Part shown: piece by piece, positions 7,716-16,601 of the stretch
How positions within the stretch are numbered: position 1 is the stretch's first letter
Layout: each line of letters opens with the position of its first letter
DNA from: Caproiciproducens sp. NJN-50
Lineage (GTDB): Bacteria; Bacillota; Clostridia; Oscillospirales; Acutalibacteraceae
NCBI RefSeq assembly: GCF_004103755.1
Contig: NZ_CP035283.1
Span: 1,860,001-1,924,000, forward strand
Direction of reading: 5' to 3'
Length of the DNA stretch: 64,000 nucleotides
The notes under the pieces: model-generated
The model's database searches: none
What the model saw: the letters and a program-made list of their open reading frames with translations, nothing else
What the model was told of the DNA's origin: nothing
Position numbers and translations under genes: made by a program

Positions 7716-9149
7716 CTACATGATCATCGTAAAATTTACAGCCTGCTCCTGTTCCGGAACCAGCTCGGGTGATTCCAGCTTCACAAACATTCGGGCCTTG
7801 ACACAATCCAGAGCTAGGCTCAGGTAAGACCGGCAGAGCCGTTTCATATCGTCCTCGCTTCGGATACCGGGCGTGTCGATTTGCCTGCCGATGTCCGCCA
7901 AATTGCGCCGGATGTCCTCCATTCTGGAGCGCAGCCAGCCTCTGTCCTCATGGGGCTTGTATTCCGACTGGAGCTTGCGCACCAGCTGCTCCGCGGTCAC
8001 GGGCCGTTCCATCGTCCGGCACAGGTCTTTTAAAAGCAGCAGGGAGCCCGCCGCCATGCACTCCAGACAGTCCATGGCCGTACCCGTATTCTCAGGCGTT
8101 ACCTTTCCGGATGCGGTGAGCGGTTCCAGTTCCTGTGCGCAGTCTTCCAGAAAAGCGCGCAGACCCTTCTGCGGGGCGAGCGTTTCGCACAGGCCAGAAA
8201 GTCCTTCGCACACCTTTGGCAAAAGCGCCAACTTCGGATGCTCTGACGCTGGAATGGGGGTGATACCATGTCGTGCTTTCAAGTCCTCGTTCCAGTCCTT
8301 CCAGACGGATTGCAGGACTTCAGTATCCATATATCCTCGTTCTGCCAAAATGTCCCGGAGCCGCCAATTGGCTTCGATGCCTGCCTCGTCATGGTCCAGG
8401 CAGAGAATGACTTTTTGCAGATTCGGGTGAAGCTCCAGCTGCCGGAGCATGGCATGTTCCGACACGCCGTCCAGCGTGACGTAGCTGTGATTCATCCAGT
8501 CCTTTGGGCGCAGCGTAAGAAAGGACAGCAGATCCACCGGCGCTTCAAAGACAAACAGCCTGTCGCTTTTGCCGATCCAGTGAAAGCTGTACCGGGGATC
8601 GCTGCCCTCCACGTTTCCCTTGTAAGGTTCTCCCTGGGTATAAGTGCCGCGCTTGTGGGCGTGGCGGGCAATCCCGTTTTCATCCAGCCCCACAAACACG
8701 GCGTTGTGATACTGCTTATCCTCATAGATGAGCTTTTCATGGGCGAACCGGGACAGCGCCTCACGATCAATAAAACGCTGTTTGATGAGATAGGCGAATA
8801 CCCGCCGCATGTCTGGATTGGCATCTGGAAGAGCGAACTCTTTTTTCGGCGCCGGAGCGTTCTTGTCCGTCTGGTTCCATTCCACGCCGCTCTCGCCGCC
8901 CAGGAGCCACTGCACCGCTTCGGGAAAGCTCATGTCGTAGAACTCCTGCATAAAGTCTATGGCATGGCCGCCCTCCTTGCGGCTGTGCCGGAACCATTCG
9001 TTTCCTTGGACGGTAACGCTGTCATAGCGCTTCCATCGCCACTCATGTCCGGAGCGGACGAGCTTTTCGCCCTGACGCTCCAAAAAATCCACCAGATCCA
9101 CGGAGTTGGCCCGCTGCTTCTGCTCGTCCGTGAAATACACATAGTCCAT
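7716..9149 (-). CDS. Toprim/DUF3991 primase-like protein
   Basis: 477 residues. The N-terminal part has a CHC2-like finger remnant region (EWFRHSRKEGGHAIDFMQEF). DUF3991 spans about 120-190, and the Toprim domain shows VFEAPVDLLSF (catalytic Glu) and VILCLDHDEAG (DxD). Such proteins accompany relaxases in Tn1549-type ICEs and probably prime the transferred strand. The C-terminal 180 residues are unassigned. The gene lies downstream of the relaxase with a terminator-like hairpin between them. Confidence 0.8.
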   Translation of the reverse strand: MDYVYFTDEQKQRANSVDLVDFLERQGEKLVRSGHEWRWKRYDSVTVQGNEWFRHSRKEGGHAIDFMQEFYDMSFPEAVQWLLGGESGVEWNQTDKNAPAPKKEFALPDANPDMRRVFAYLIKQRFIDREALSRFAHEKLIYEDKQYHNAVFVGLDENGIARHAHKRGTYTQGEPYKGNVEGSDPRYSFHWIGKSDRLFVFEAPVDLLSFLTLRPKDWMNHSYVTLDGVSEHAMLRQLELHPNLQKVILCLDHDEAGIEANWRLRDILAERGYMDTEVLQSVWKDWNEDLKARHGITPIPASEHPKLALLPKVCEGLSGLCETLAPQKGLRAFLEDCAQELEPLTASGKVTPENTGTAMDCLECMAAGSLLLLKDLCRTMERPVTAEQLVRKLQSEYKPHEDRGWLRSRMEDIRRNLADIGRQIDTPGIRSEDDMKRLCRSYLSLALDCVKARMFVKLESPELVPEQEQAVNFTMIM

Positions 9150-9167
9150 ACCGGAATTCCTCCCTCG

Positions 9168-9293
9168 TCAGCGCTTGCGCTTTCCGCAGCGACGGAAAAA
9201 GGCCGCCCGTTGGCGAACAGGCGGCCTGCTGATATGCTTTTTCATGATTAGGGTTTCATTTTTCTGCCACGGTTTTTCAAACGGCCTGTGCAT
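9168..9293 (-). CDS. Possible 41-aa basic peptide between relaxase and primase
   Basis: ATG at 9293 is preceded by AAGGAGGG at good spacing. The peptide (MHRPFEKPWQKNETLIMKK..., ending RRCGKRKR) is rich in Arg/Lys. Part of its frame is the terminator-like hairpin 9196-9226, so it may instead be a leader peptide coupling translation to that hairpin. No family recognised. Confidence 0.35.
   Translation of the reverse strand: MHRPFEKPWQKNETLIMKKHISRPPVRQRAAFFRRCGKRKR
9196..9226 (-). terminator. Terminator-like hairpin before the primase gene
   Basis: On the minus strand GGCCGCCTG/CGGGCGGCC form a near-perfect GC-rich stem followed by TTTTT. It lies ~50 bases upstream of the primase start and inside the small reading frame 9168-9293. 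Confidence 0.65.
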
Positions 9294-9312
9294 AGGAACC
9301 CTCCTTTTATTT

Positions 9313-12102
9313 TTAGTAAGTGATGAGCTTCTGTTCATGATCGTCCGGAGCATGGCCTTGGGCAATCTTTTTCTGGCGGATTTTCCGCCGCAGCTTGCTT
9401 TCCACCTGCATGCGCGGACCTCCGGGAAGCCGCTCCTGTTCCTCCCGGAAAATTCGGCTCAGATGGTGCAGGAGCCTTGTCGCCGCGAGGAAAAGCGGCG
9501 GATCTTGGAAAGAGTCCGGATGATCGAGAAAAAACCGCGCGTAAATGTTGCCTTGCTCTGCAGATAGTGTCAGCCAGCGAATGGCGGCTTCTACGTCTTT
9601 TGGAACGTCTTCGCCCAGCAAATAAAGCCTGCCGAGCCGGTACTGCGCAAGAGAATTTCCCTGCGCCGCCGATTTCTGAAACAGCTCCAGCACTTTCGGA
9701 ATATCCTTCGGGACATCTTCTCCGGAGAGGTACAGCTTTGCCAGCGTATACTGGGCGAACTGATTACCGAGGTCTGCGGATTTCTCCAGCCATTTTACGG
9801 CGGCGTCCACATCCTTTGGAATATCCTCGTTCTGCAGATAGAGCCTGCCAAGGGCATAGGCTGCGTAGGAATTTTCCTGTTCCGCGGCCAGCGTAAAAAG
9901 AGAGATAGCTCTCGAAATATCCTTCTCCACATGGGTTCCATCCCGGCAGAGCTTGCCGAGCGCGTACTGCGCGAGGGCGTTTCCGCCATCCGCGGATTTT
10001 GTCAGCCACCGGACGGCCTGCTCCGTGTTTTCATGACCGCCGTCCGCGTCCAGATAGATTCTGCCGAGCATGTACTGTGCGTGGACATTACCAAGCCGAG
10101 CGGATTTCTCAAAGTAACCGAGCGCTGCCTCCACATCCTTTTCCGTCCCGGTTCCGGTATAAAGCATCTGACCGAGGCGGTACTGGAGCTTATCGTCGCG
10201 GCTCTGTTTCTCCATCTGCTGAAATCCCTGAAATGCGATTTTGAAATGCCGCGCGGCTTCCGCGCTGTTGACCACTGTGCCGATGCCGTCCCGGTACATT
10301 TTTGCCAGCTCGTAATCGGCGTAGGGCGTGTGCTGCACCGCGGCGCGCAGGTACAGGCTGAACGCGGTTTCATAATTTTGCTTCACACCCTGACCGCGGA
10401 AATACAACCCGGCAAGGGAATATTGGGCATACTTATGATTTTTTGAAACTGCCTCACCAAACCATCCGGCCGCTTCCTCGTAATCCTGCTCCGTACCGAG
10501 CCCCGCCGCGTACATTTTTCCGATCCGGTATTCCACATACCGGTTTTCTTTCTCTGATTCGATGTCCTCAAAAGATGAGAGCGCCTTTGCGTACCAACTG
10601 AAAGACGTACCAGTGTCGATCTCCCTGCCCAGCCCGTCCGCATACATTCGGCCAAGGTCGTGCATGGCGAGGACGTTGCCGTCCTCCGCTTCCTCCAGAA
10701 ATAACCGGAGGGCCTGCTCAAAGTCCGGCTCCGTCTCATCATTGCCGAAGAGGAACGTGCGGGCCTGTTTATAACGGTCATTCCACGCGATATGAGGCTT
10801 ACCCGATGCGGTTCTGTCGGAATCCGAAGGCGGGGCATCGTCCGGAGTGTCGTCCGGTACATCATCCTGATTCACGACTATTTCAGGCGGCTCCGGCAAA
10901 GGCAGCTTGGGTTCCGTTTCCAAAGCGCCGTTTTCTTCTTCGGAAGACGGCCCGACATCCTCATCCCCTTCAAACGTAACATGGCGGTCGCCGAGGCTGA
11001 CCGCTTCGGCAATCACCATGTTTTTGATCTGTTTGAACTCCTTCTGCTGGGAAAGCGGCAGGGGTTCGGGCAGTTGATCCTTATAGGTGCGCAGAACCTC
11101 GTTGCGGAGCTCCTGCCATTTAGCATAGGCCGCCGCCACCCGTTCGTCCTTCGCCAACTCATCCACGATTTGATTGACCAGCTCCTTGAGCGGGGCTTTC
11201 AGGTAGCCGTACTGTTTTTTCCCAGCCGTGTACTTCAGCCGCTCCGCCAGCCGGGACATCAAATCCTCAATAACCGGGCTTGCGCAGATTCTGTCTTCCA
11301 TCTGCTCCAGCAGCTCCCGCAGGGTATCCCGGCTCTCCGCAGTCAGAGAATCACGCCGCACAGTCTGCTCGGAGTAAATCTGGAGCAGATCCTGCTGAAA
11401 GATTTCCCGTGCGAGGCTGCTCCGCATCGTTTCGATGGCCGGTTTGGTGACATAGCCCTCGCGGGAATCGGCGGAATAGACGATCATGTGGCAATGCGGG
11501 TGATGGCCTTCGTTGTGAAAAGCGGCGTACCAGCGGAGATTTTCCGGCGTGATCTTCATCTGCTCCGCGAAGATGTTCCGTTGTTTCCGCAGGAGCGCCA
11601 TCCAAGCGGCGGCGTTATCATAGCCGAGCCGGGCGGCGTCCTCACGCCGCAGGGAAATAATCGGCGTCCAGATGTTTCCGGTGTGCCGGGCCGCTTCCTC
11701 CGCAGCCTGCAACAGCACCAGCGGCGTATTTTCGTCGGAAAACAGGCCGTGGGCACCAAGCTTTTCGGCGCGTGGGCGGGTGGCGATATAATTGACATAG
11801 ACCTCCTGGTGCGACAGCTGATCGAGATTCTGATCCAGCGCCGCCGAGATCAGCTCCGAGGCGTTTTCCACGGTCGGGCTGTTTTGATAGTCCTCGTATT
11901 CAAACAACCGGTCGGAGTCGGGAAACCGCGCGAGAATGTCCGTGATAAGCAGCTTCTGCTTGACTGTGGCCGGGAGGTTTTGCCTATTCTGCGGGATTTT
12001 TTCGACACCCTCCCGTGTTGCCACATAGGTCACCAGATTTTCCGCGTGTGCCGCCGCGTTTTTCAGATACCGGCACTTGAAAATAATCCGGGGCATGGTC
12101 AT
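9313..12102 (-). CDS. MobP-type relaxase with C-terminal Sel1 repeats
   Basis: 929 residues. The N-terminal MobL/MobP relaxase domain carries the metal-binding histidine motif HNEGHHPHCHMIVY at about 196-209. A charged linker (about 380-440) leads into roughly ten Sel1-like repeats (about 445-865, recurring YxLGRLYL, AxxWLxKSAxxGN). The relaxase would nick oriT and lead the strand through VirD4. Sel1 solenoids usually hold protein partners, so the tail may bind relaxosome or channel proteins; that is inference. It overlaps the mobC-like gene by four bases. Confidence 0.88.
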   Translation of the reverse strand: MTMPRIIFKCRYLKNAAAHAENLVTYVATREGVEKIPQNRQNLPATVKQKLLITDILARFPDSDRLFEYEDYQNSPTVENASELISAALDQNLDQLSHQEVYVNYIATRPRAEKLGAHGLFSDENTPLVLLQAAEEAARHTGNIWTPIISLRREDAARLGYDNAAAWMALLRKQRNIFAEQMKITPENLRWYAAFHNEGHHPHCHMIVYSADSREGYVTKPAIETMRSSLAREIFQQDLLQIYSEQTVRRDSLTAESRDTLRELLEQMEDRICASPVIEDLMSRLAERLKYTAGKKQYGYLKAPLKELVNQIVDELAKDERVAAAYAKWQELRNEVLRTYKDQLPEPLPLSQQKEFKQIKNMVIAEAVSLGDRHVTFEGDEDVGPSSEEENGALETEPKLPLPEPPEIVVNQDDVPDDTPDDAPPSDSDRTASGKPHIAWNDRYKQARTFLFGNDETEPDFEQALRLFLEEAEDGNVLAMHDLGRMYADGLGREIDTGTSFSWYAKALSSFEDIESEKENRYVEYRIGKMYAAGLGTEQDYEEAAGWFGEAVSKNHKYAQYSLAGLYFRGQGVKQNYETAFSLYLRAAVQHTPYADYELAKMYRDGIGTVVNSAEAARHFKIAFQGFQQMEKQSRDDKLQYRLGQMLYTGTGTEKDVEAALGYFEKSARLGNVHAQYMLGRIYLDADGGHENTEQAVRWLTKSADGGNALAQYALGKLCRDGTHVEKDISRAISLFTLAAEQENSYAAYALGRLYLQNEDIPKDVDAAVKWLEKSADLGNQFAQYTLAKLYLSGEDVPKDIPKVLELFQKSAAQGNSLAQYRLGRLYLLGEDVPKDVEAAIRWLTLSAEQGNIYARFFLDHPDSFQDPPLFLAATRLLHHLSRIFREEQERLPGGPRMQVESKLRRKIRQKKIAQGHAPDDHEQKLITY

Positions 12103-12512
12103 TCACCCTTCTGGAATCTTGCCACGTCCTCGAAGGTCACGGTGCCGACCGATTTCTTCACGTCACTGACGCACTTGCCCCGTAGACGGCGAAGAGTGGC
12201 TTCGTCCACGTCAGCGGTGGAGGCGAGGACATTCATCATCATGCTCATTTCCACCGCCAGCTTGAAGATCAGACGGGCCATGCGGTTCTCCATGCCGTCC
12301 ACCATGCCGGTCATGGCCGTGGTGATGGCGGCGGGAAGATAGCGCACGCCTTCCTCCGCGGAGATATAGCCGCAGTAGAATTTGATTGCTTTTTCGATGA
12401 ATTCACTCTGGCTCTGGCAGTTATCCCGCCGATACCAGTCCGAAACCAGCTTTCTTGTTTCCGGATACATCCACAGCGGAAACTTCTTTTTGTTCTTTGT
12501 TTCTTCCGGCAT
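12099..12512 (-). CDS. MobC-like relaxosome accessory protein
   Basis: 137 residues starting after a GGAGG site. The N-terminus (KKFPLWMYPETRKLVSDWY then SQSEFIEKAIKFYCGYI) looks like a ribbon-helix-helix DNA-binding domain. The rest is helical. The position immediately upstream of, and overlapping, the relaxase is that of MobC-type oriT-binding proteins. The name is by position and fold; family identity was not verified. Confidence 0.65.
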   Translation of the reverse strand: MPEETKNKKKFPLWMYPETRKLVSDWYRRDNCQSQSEFIEKAIKFYCGYISAEEGVRYLPAAITTAMTGMVDGMENRMARLIFKLAVEMSMMMNVLASTADVDEATLRRLRGKCVSDVKKSVGTVTFEDVARFQKGE

Positions 12513-12519
12513 GCAAAAA

Positions 12520-13035
12520 CCTCCATTCCTGTGAAAAAGGGCCGCAACTCCGGTCGCAACCCCTTTGAAATCCTTGATTTTCCCTGTGTTTTCGGCATTC
12601 CGCTTTTCTCATAACCCCGGAAGCGACTCCAAGGGCCGGATTCTGACCCCGGTGAGAAACGTCCCCGACCCGCGTTGCGGGGCGGTGTAAGCCGAAGCGG
12701 GGGCGTTTTGCGACCCCGCTTCTTTAACCCGCATCGTTTTCGACCCCATGGTTCACCTCCGGCTCCGGAGCCTTGCCGGTCGGCTGTCTGCCAAATTTCC
12801 GTGCACGGCTCCGACACGGGGCGCAACCGTTTTTGATGGTGTAAACCGTGCCATCCCGTGGGGAAAACGCGGCACAGGGGCACATGGGCGGTGACGCGGG
12901 CTTTCATATCTGCTGTGTCATTTGACCCGTCAGATTCTCCGATTCAGCCTGGATGCTGCCGCAGTACGCATTCAGCGGGATGCCATGGCGCCTGCGGCGC
13001 GAACGGCAGAGAGAAAAATAGCGAGCCCGCCGTAT
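12520..13035. other. Non-coding region upstream of mobC; candidate oriT
   Basis: About 500 bases without a convincing gene; reading frames here look like shadows. It contains inverted repeats, the clearest being AAGCGGGG (12695-12702) with CCCCGCTT (12714-12721), plus CTCCGG/CCGGAG near 12757-12768. Its place directly upstream of the mobC-relaxase pair is where MobP-type elements keep oriT. The nick site cannot be assigned from sequence alone. Confidence 0.4.
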
Positions 13036-13038
13036 CTC

Positions 13039-13221
13039 TCAGACAGCGGCGCTTTCATCCCGGCGGCCGGGAGCTTTTCGAAGCTCCGCCGGAACATTCC
13101 TCTCATAGAGTTCCTGCAGGTGTTCCTCCAGTCCGGCGCGAAGTTCAGCTTCGCTTATGTGTTCCCGAAGGGCGCTCAGCTTTTCTCTGTCATACCGGAT
13201 CTGAACCGTTGACATTTTCAT
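13039..13221 (-). CDS. DUF6103-like small protein
   Basis: 60 residues from ATG 13221 (MKMSTVQIRYDREKLSALRE); an in-frame extension upstream looks non-coding. The pattern of a beta strand then a long helix with LEEHLQELYERNVPAELRK matches the small DUF6103 proteins common in clostridial ICEs. A relative lies at 14523-14867. Function unknown; its place beside parM/parR-like genes suggests DNA maintenance. Confidence 0.6.
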   Translation of the reverse strand: MKMSTVQIRYDREKLSALREHISEAELRAGLEEHLQELYERNVPAELRKAPGRRDESAAV

Positions 13222-13326
13222 AAGTGGTTTCTTCCTTTCCGTATCGATTTCAAACAGAAGTGAGCCAGGTTGGTGCAACTTTCCGTGCGACTTCCGGAAG
13301 GCACGAAATAGTTGAGCCAACTTGGT

Positions 13327-13611
13327 TTATATTTCGTCCAGCGCGTGGATGAGGCTGTCTGGGAGATCGGCCAACTGCATTTCATCGGCCGCATCCGCCA
13401 GTAGAGGGGATGACCGACATTGGAGGATTTTTAGTTCCTCACTGACTGCCTGCCGGATAATCCGCTCTATGTGATCTGCCTGCTTCGCCGCCAGTAGGCC
13501 GGAAACCACACACTCGGTGCGCTGGCGGCTGCCCTGATCGGCAAGAAGGGCTTCGGCTTCCCGATGCCTGGGATCATCCATGTCAAACGAAAGATAGTAC
13601 CGCTTTCTCAT
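13327..13611 (-). CDS. Possible ParR-like partner of ParM
   Basis: 94 residues. It begins MRKRYYLSFDMDDPRHREAE and has a helical middle (HIERIIRQAVSEEL). It starts five bases after the parM stop, so the two are cotranscribed. In type II partition systems the gene after parM encodes the centromere-binding ParR. No motif proves this here, so the call rests on position and size. Confidence 0.5.
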   Translation of the reverse strand: MRKRYYLSFDMDDPRHREAEALLADQGSRQRTECVVSGLLAAKQADHIERIIRQAVSEELKILQCRSSPLLADAADEMQLADLPDSLIHALDEI

Positions 13612-13615
13612 AGGC

Positions 13616-14497
13616 TCACCCCATCAGGAGGCGGTACCCGTCCGCGTTGGCAAATCGGTTCAGGACCGTCACTGTATTGATGCCCTCGCCGCGCAGCCGG
13701 GATTCCAGCAACTCCGCGCCGCCACCCGCGAACACGGTGGGAAGCTTCAGGTCGAGCCCTCTTTCACGAAGAGCGTTGAACAGCTCCTTGCAGTAGGCCG
13801 CGACTGACCGCTCCACCACTGTCTCGATCCGCCCGCGGTCGGCGTGCTGAATCTGCCCACGGATGGCGTCGGTGATGAGCTCGTCTGAGAGCAGAATGTC
13901 GTTTTTCTGAAGCGCGTCCTGAATCCGGCTGTAGAGCGTGATGGTTCCCATGCGCAGGCTGGCGCAGCTGGATCTGTCTAATCTGAAATTGTGAACAGTG
14001 AGAACGTCCACGGTGTACCCGCCGATATCCACCAGCGTGATGCTCCGGTATTCCTTCAGCTGCTGATAGTACCGGCAGAGCGCCGCGTGCCCCTGGGCGA
14101 ACACTTTACAGTCCGCGATACGGCAGCGGTAAGTTGTACCCTCGAACACAAACGAGAGATCGTCGCGCAGAAAATACCGGCGGAATGCGTCCTTCTGCGT
14201 TCCATAGCTGTCGATGGGAAGCCCCACACCGAGGATGATTTCCGCATTGACGGCTCCTGTCCTTTTCATCGCTTCCGCGATGGCCGGGAGCGTCAGGATG
14301 AAGGTATCCGGCTCTTTGGTTTTATCCTGCTGAAAGCGCAGGCGGCGTTCTCCGACAGCATAATATTTTCCCTCGTAGAAAAGCTGCATCTCCGGCGTGA
14401 TGAATTCCTTGTCGCTCACCGCGTAGCCGGAGGCATAGAGCATCCCCTCCGAGGATTTGGTGTTGTAGTTTCCGTTGTCCACACCGAGCTTGATCAT
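13616..14497 (-). CDS. parM: ParM/StbA-type actin-like ATPase
   Basis: About 293 residues from ATG 14497, chosen because AAGGAGG lies upstream (an in-frame GTG gives three more). Actin-fold phosphate loops are visible: LGVDNGNYNTKSS at the N-terminus, SITLVDIGGYTVDVL near 170, and TVFAGGGAELL near 260. Such filaments separate low-copy plasmids and also occur in ICEs with a replicative stage. The gene lies between the wall hydrolase/DUF6103 genes and a ParR-like gene. Confidence 0.82.
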   Translation of the reverse strand: MIKLGVDNGNYNTKSSEGMLYASGYAVSDKEFITPEMQLFYEGKYYAVGERRLRFQQDKTKEPDTFILTLPAIAEAMKRTGAVNAEIILGVGLPIDSYGTQKDAFRRYFLRDDLSFVFEGTTYRCRIADCKVFAQGHAALCRYYQQLKEYRSITLVDIGGYTVDVLTVHNFRLDRSSCASLRMGTITLYSRIQDALQKNDILLSDELITDAIRGQIQHADRGRIETVVERSVAAYCKELFNALRERGLDLKLPTVFAGGGAELLESRLRGEGINTVTVLNRFANADGYRLLMG

Positions 14498-14522
14498 AGC
14501 TCGCACCTCCTTCTTCTGTGAA

Positions 14523-14867
14523 TCACATGCTCAAGGTCATGCCCTGACCCTCCTGCTCGTCAGGGCCTTCAGGCTCGGGAGAAGCTTCCGGCACCAGCGC
14601 CGCCTCGGATGCCGCCTGCCTTGAACGGCGGGGCTGGTGCGCGTGGCGCTCTCTGGCTGGCGCCGGGGATTCCTGCCGCTGTGCGGACACCGGCTCCATG
14701 CGGCTCTCCACATACTCCCGCACCTGCGCGGGAACCAGCTTTTCATAGGTTTTGTCCAGATAATCCTGCAGTTCATGCTCAATGCTCTGCTACTTTTTGT
14801 CCATAAAAAAGCGGAGAGCGTCCAGCTTCTCCGTGGGGAAGGACAGATTCAGTTCCGTTGTGCTCAT
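14523..14867 (-). pseudogene. DUF6103-like gene with in-frame amber stop
   Basis: From ATG 14867 (GGAGGAAAAACC upstream) the frame reads MSTTELNLSFPTEKLDALRF, meets TAG at 14790-14792 (codon 26), then continues in the same frame with EHELQDYLDKTYEKLVPAQV and a Pro/Arg-rich tail to 14523. Sequence on both sides of the stop fits one DUF6103-like protein of about 114 residues, so a single substitution seems to have broken it. A sequencing error or suppression is possible. Confidence 0.6.
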
Positions 14868-14879
14868 TGGTTTTTCCTC

Positions 14880-16073
14880 CTATTTCGTACTGTAGCTGAT
14901 GTACGGGATCTGCAGCCACGCGCTCCAGCCGCGGCCCGCCAGCTTCGTTTTTACCACGCCGTATTTCGTGCCCATCGCCTCGATCACCTCGCTGTTTCCG
15001 ATGTAGACGCCGATGTGCCCCGATTTCCAGACGGCGAGGCCGGGCGTGTCGGGCATGGTATCCATGGAACCCTTGACAGTGGCGGCGCTGTACATGCCGT
15101 CCGCGCCCACGTCCTTCATGCCGTTGGTCCCGTATTCAATGGCTTTTGTGTCGGGATTGAACCAGCCGTAACCTTTGATGAGCCCGACACAGTCTGTTGT
15201 CCTGCCGCCCAGCCAGTTTTCACGAATGAAATCCGCGTAGCTACCCACGCCGTCCGGGTACTGCTTCAGCTTGGACGCAAACAGCGAATCCGTCAGCACG
15301 TCGCCGTAGGTGCCCCAAACATATCCCCAGCCGGAGTCATAGGCATTCTTCGCGTAGATGACCAGGTCCAGGTTGTTTTTGGTTTCCGGGTGGAGCAGGG
15401 TGAGACCGTCCAACGCGATTCCGCTTCCGCCGCCTCGCTCGATCCCGCCGCTGTACGATCCGGCCCCGCCGCAGGCGGTCTTTTCGTAGATCTTCTGCGC
15501 GTTGGTTCTGTCGTCTCCACTTGCCGAGATTCCCGACGCCGAGAGGTTCGCGTAGGCCGTCTCCAGATTGACCGGGACAGCGACCGTTTCGGTTTCCGTT
15601 TTTTTCTCTCCGGTCGCCTCATCCTTCACAGTTTTGGTCCTTTCCTCATATCTGACGAAGCAGTCCACAAAGGATCTGGCCTCCGCGCCGGACAGGGACA
15701 AGTGGTCGGCACCGAAATTCAGGGCGTAAAAAATGGATTTGATCCGAACACTGTCCAACGTGCCGCCGTCCATCTCCGCCTCAGCGCCGAAAATTGCCTG
15801 ATCCAGCGCGGAAAAACAGTTCCTCATATCCTCAATGTGAGCGGTATACTCGGCGGGCGCGGAGGACGAGAAAGCGCCACCATTGAAACACAGGTCAACG
15901 GCGGCGTTGTTATGCTGGGAAGTACCGGAGAGAAGGCTGAGGATCATGACGATTGCCAGAATGACGGGTGTCAGAATGGCCGCGATCAGGATTCCGGCCG
16001 CCTTCCACGTCCGTTTGTCGGTGGCGGCGGCGATGGCGGCCTTGACCGCCAAGGCAATTGCGGGAGCTGCCAT
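14880..16073 (-). CDS. NlpC/P60-type cell-wall hydrolase of the transfer apparatus
   Basis: 397 residues. One N-terminal membrane segment (AGILIAAILTPVILAIVMIL) is followed by a ~200-residue extracellular region and a C-terminal NlpC/P60 domain with catalytic Cys in TTDCVGLIKG and His in KSGHIGVYIG. Membrane-anchored hydrolases of this plan open peptidoglycan for the conjugation channel in Gram-positive ICEs. It sits in the operon between the cyclotransferase and DUF6103 genes. Confidence 0.83.
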   Translation of the reverse strand: MAAPAIALAVKAAIAAATDKRTWKAAGILIAAILTPVILAIVMILSLLSGTSQHNNAAVDLCFNGGAFSSSAPAEYTAHIEDMRNCFSALDQAIFGAEAEMDGGTLDSVRIKSIFYALNFGADHLSLSGAEARSFVDCFVRYEERTKTVKDEATGEKKTETETVAVPVNLETAYANLSASGISASGDDRTNAQKIYEKTACGGAGSYSGGIERGGGSGIALDGLTLLHPETKNNLDLVIYAKNAYDSGWGYVWGTYGDVLTDSLFASKLKQYPDGVGSYADFIRENWLGGRTTDCVGLIKGYGWFNPDTKAIEYGTNGMKDVGADGMYSAATVKGSMDTMPDTPGLAVWKSGHIGVYIGNSEVIEAMGTKYGVVKTKLAGRGWSAWLQIPYISYSTK

Positions 16074-16080
16074 AATGCTG

Positions 16081-16584
16081 TCACCGCCATTTCGGCCCGA
16101 ACAGCATACCCTGCTCCGGCTCCGCTTCCTGCTGCTCCTGCGCCAGCCGGGCAGACTTCTCCACGGCCCGCTCCAGAAAATCTGTGTCGAAGCCGGAGGT
16201 GAGGTAGCCCTCCAAAATAGTGTTCAGGTAGTAGTCAGACGGAGCCCCGAACGGATGCCCGTCGTTCATGATATAGACCATCGCAGAGGCTATTCTTCCG
16301 TTCAGCTCCACCGGCAGAAGCTCCTTGCGGTAAAAATTCGGATAGCCTTCATAATGGTCGAGAGCTTGCAGATCCCTGTCCTTCAGTTTCCAAAGAAGGA
16401 CAGGAACACTGGAGCCCTGGAGCGGTTCCACCGTGGCAACCGCGCTGCTCCGGCCTCCGCGGAACAGCAGCTCGTAGTCCTTGATTTCGCTGGCGCCGAC
16501 CACCTTGGCGGTGGAGCAGCGGAATGCCATCTGCGGCAGGTTAAGATTGCTGCCGTAGGCGATGTACAGGGTTTCGGATTTCAT
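16081..16584 (-). CDS. Gamma-glutamylcyclotransferase-like (AIG2/GGCT) protein
   Basis: 167 residues. The N-terminal LYIAYGSNLN matches the YGSN substrate loop, and ALDHYEGYPNFY carries the expected glutamate of GGCT enzymes, which release 5-oxoproline from gamma-glutamyl amines. It directly follows a putative amidoligase gene. GGCT-amidoligase pairs have been described as cassettes that make and break gamma-glutamyl-type links. The substrate is unknown and may be peptide or wall related (inference). Confidence 0.78.
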   Translation of the reverse strand: MKSETLYIAYGSNLNLPQMAFRCSTAKVVGASEIKDYELLFRGGRSSAVATVEPLQGSSVPVLLWKLKDRDLQALDHYEGYPNFYRKELLPVELNGRIASAMVYIMNDGHPFGAPSDYYLNTILEGYLTSGFDTDFLERAVEKSARLAQEQQEAEPEQGMLFGPKWR

Positions 16585-16601
16585 CGGAATGGTTCCTCCT
16601 T

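Noticed and set aside
10792..12342. 516-codon plus-strand frame
   Set aside because: Antisense to the relaxase N-terminal domain whose HxHxH motif is clear.
12311..12907. 198-codon minus-strand frame overlapping mobC
   Set aside because: Out of frame with mobC, Arg/Gly-rich shadow composition, runs through the putative oriT repeats.
14637..16202. 521-codon plus-strand frame
   Set aside because: Antisense shadow of the NlpC/P60 gene, low-complexity composition, no ribosome site.
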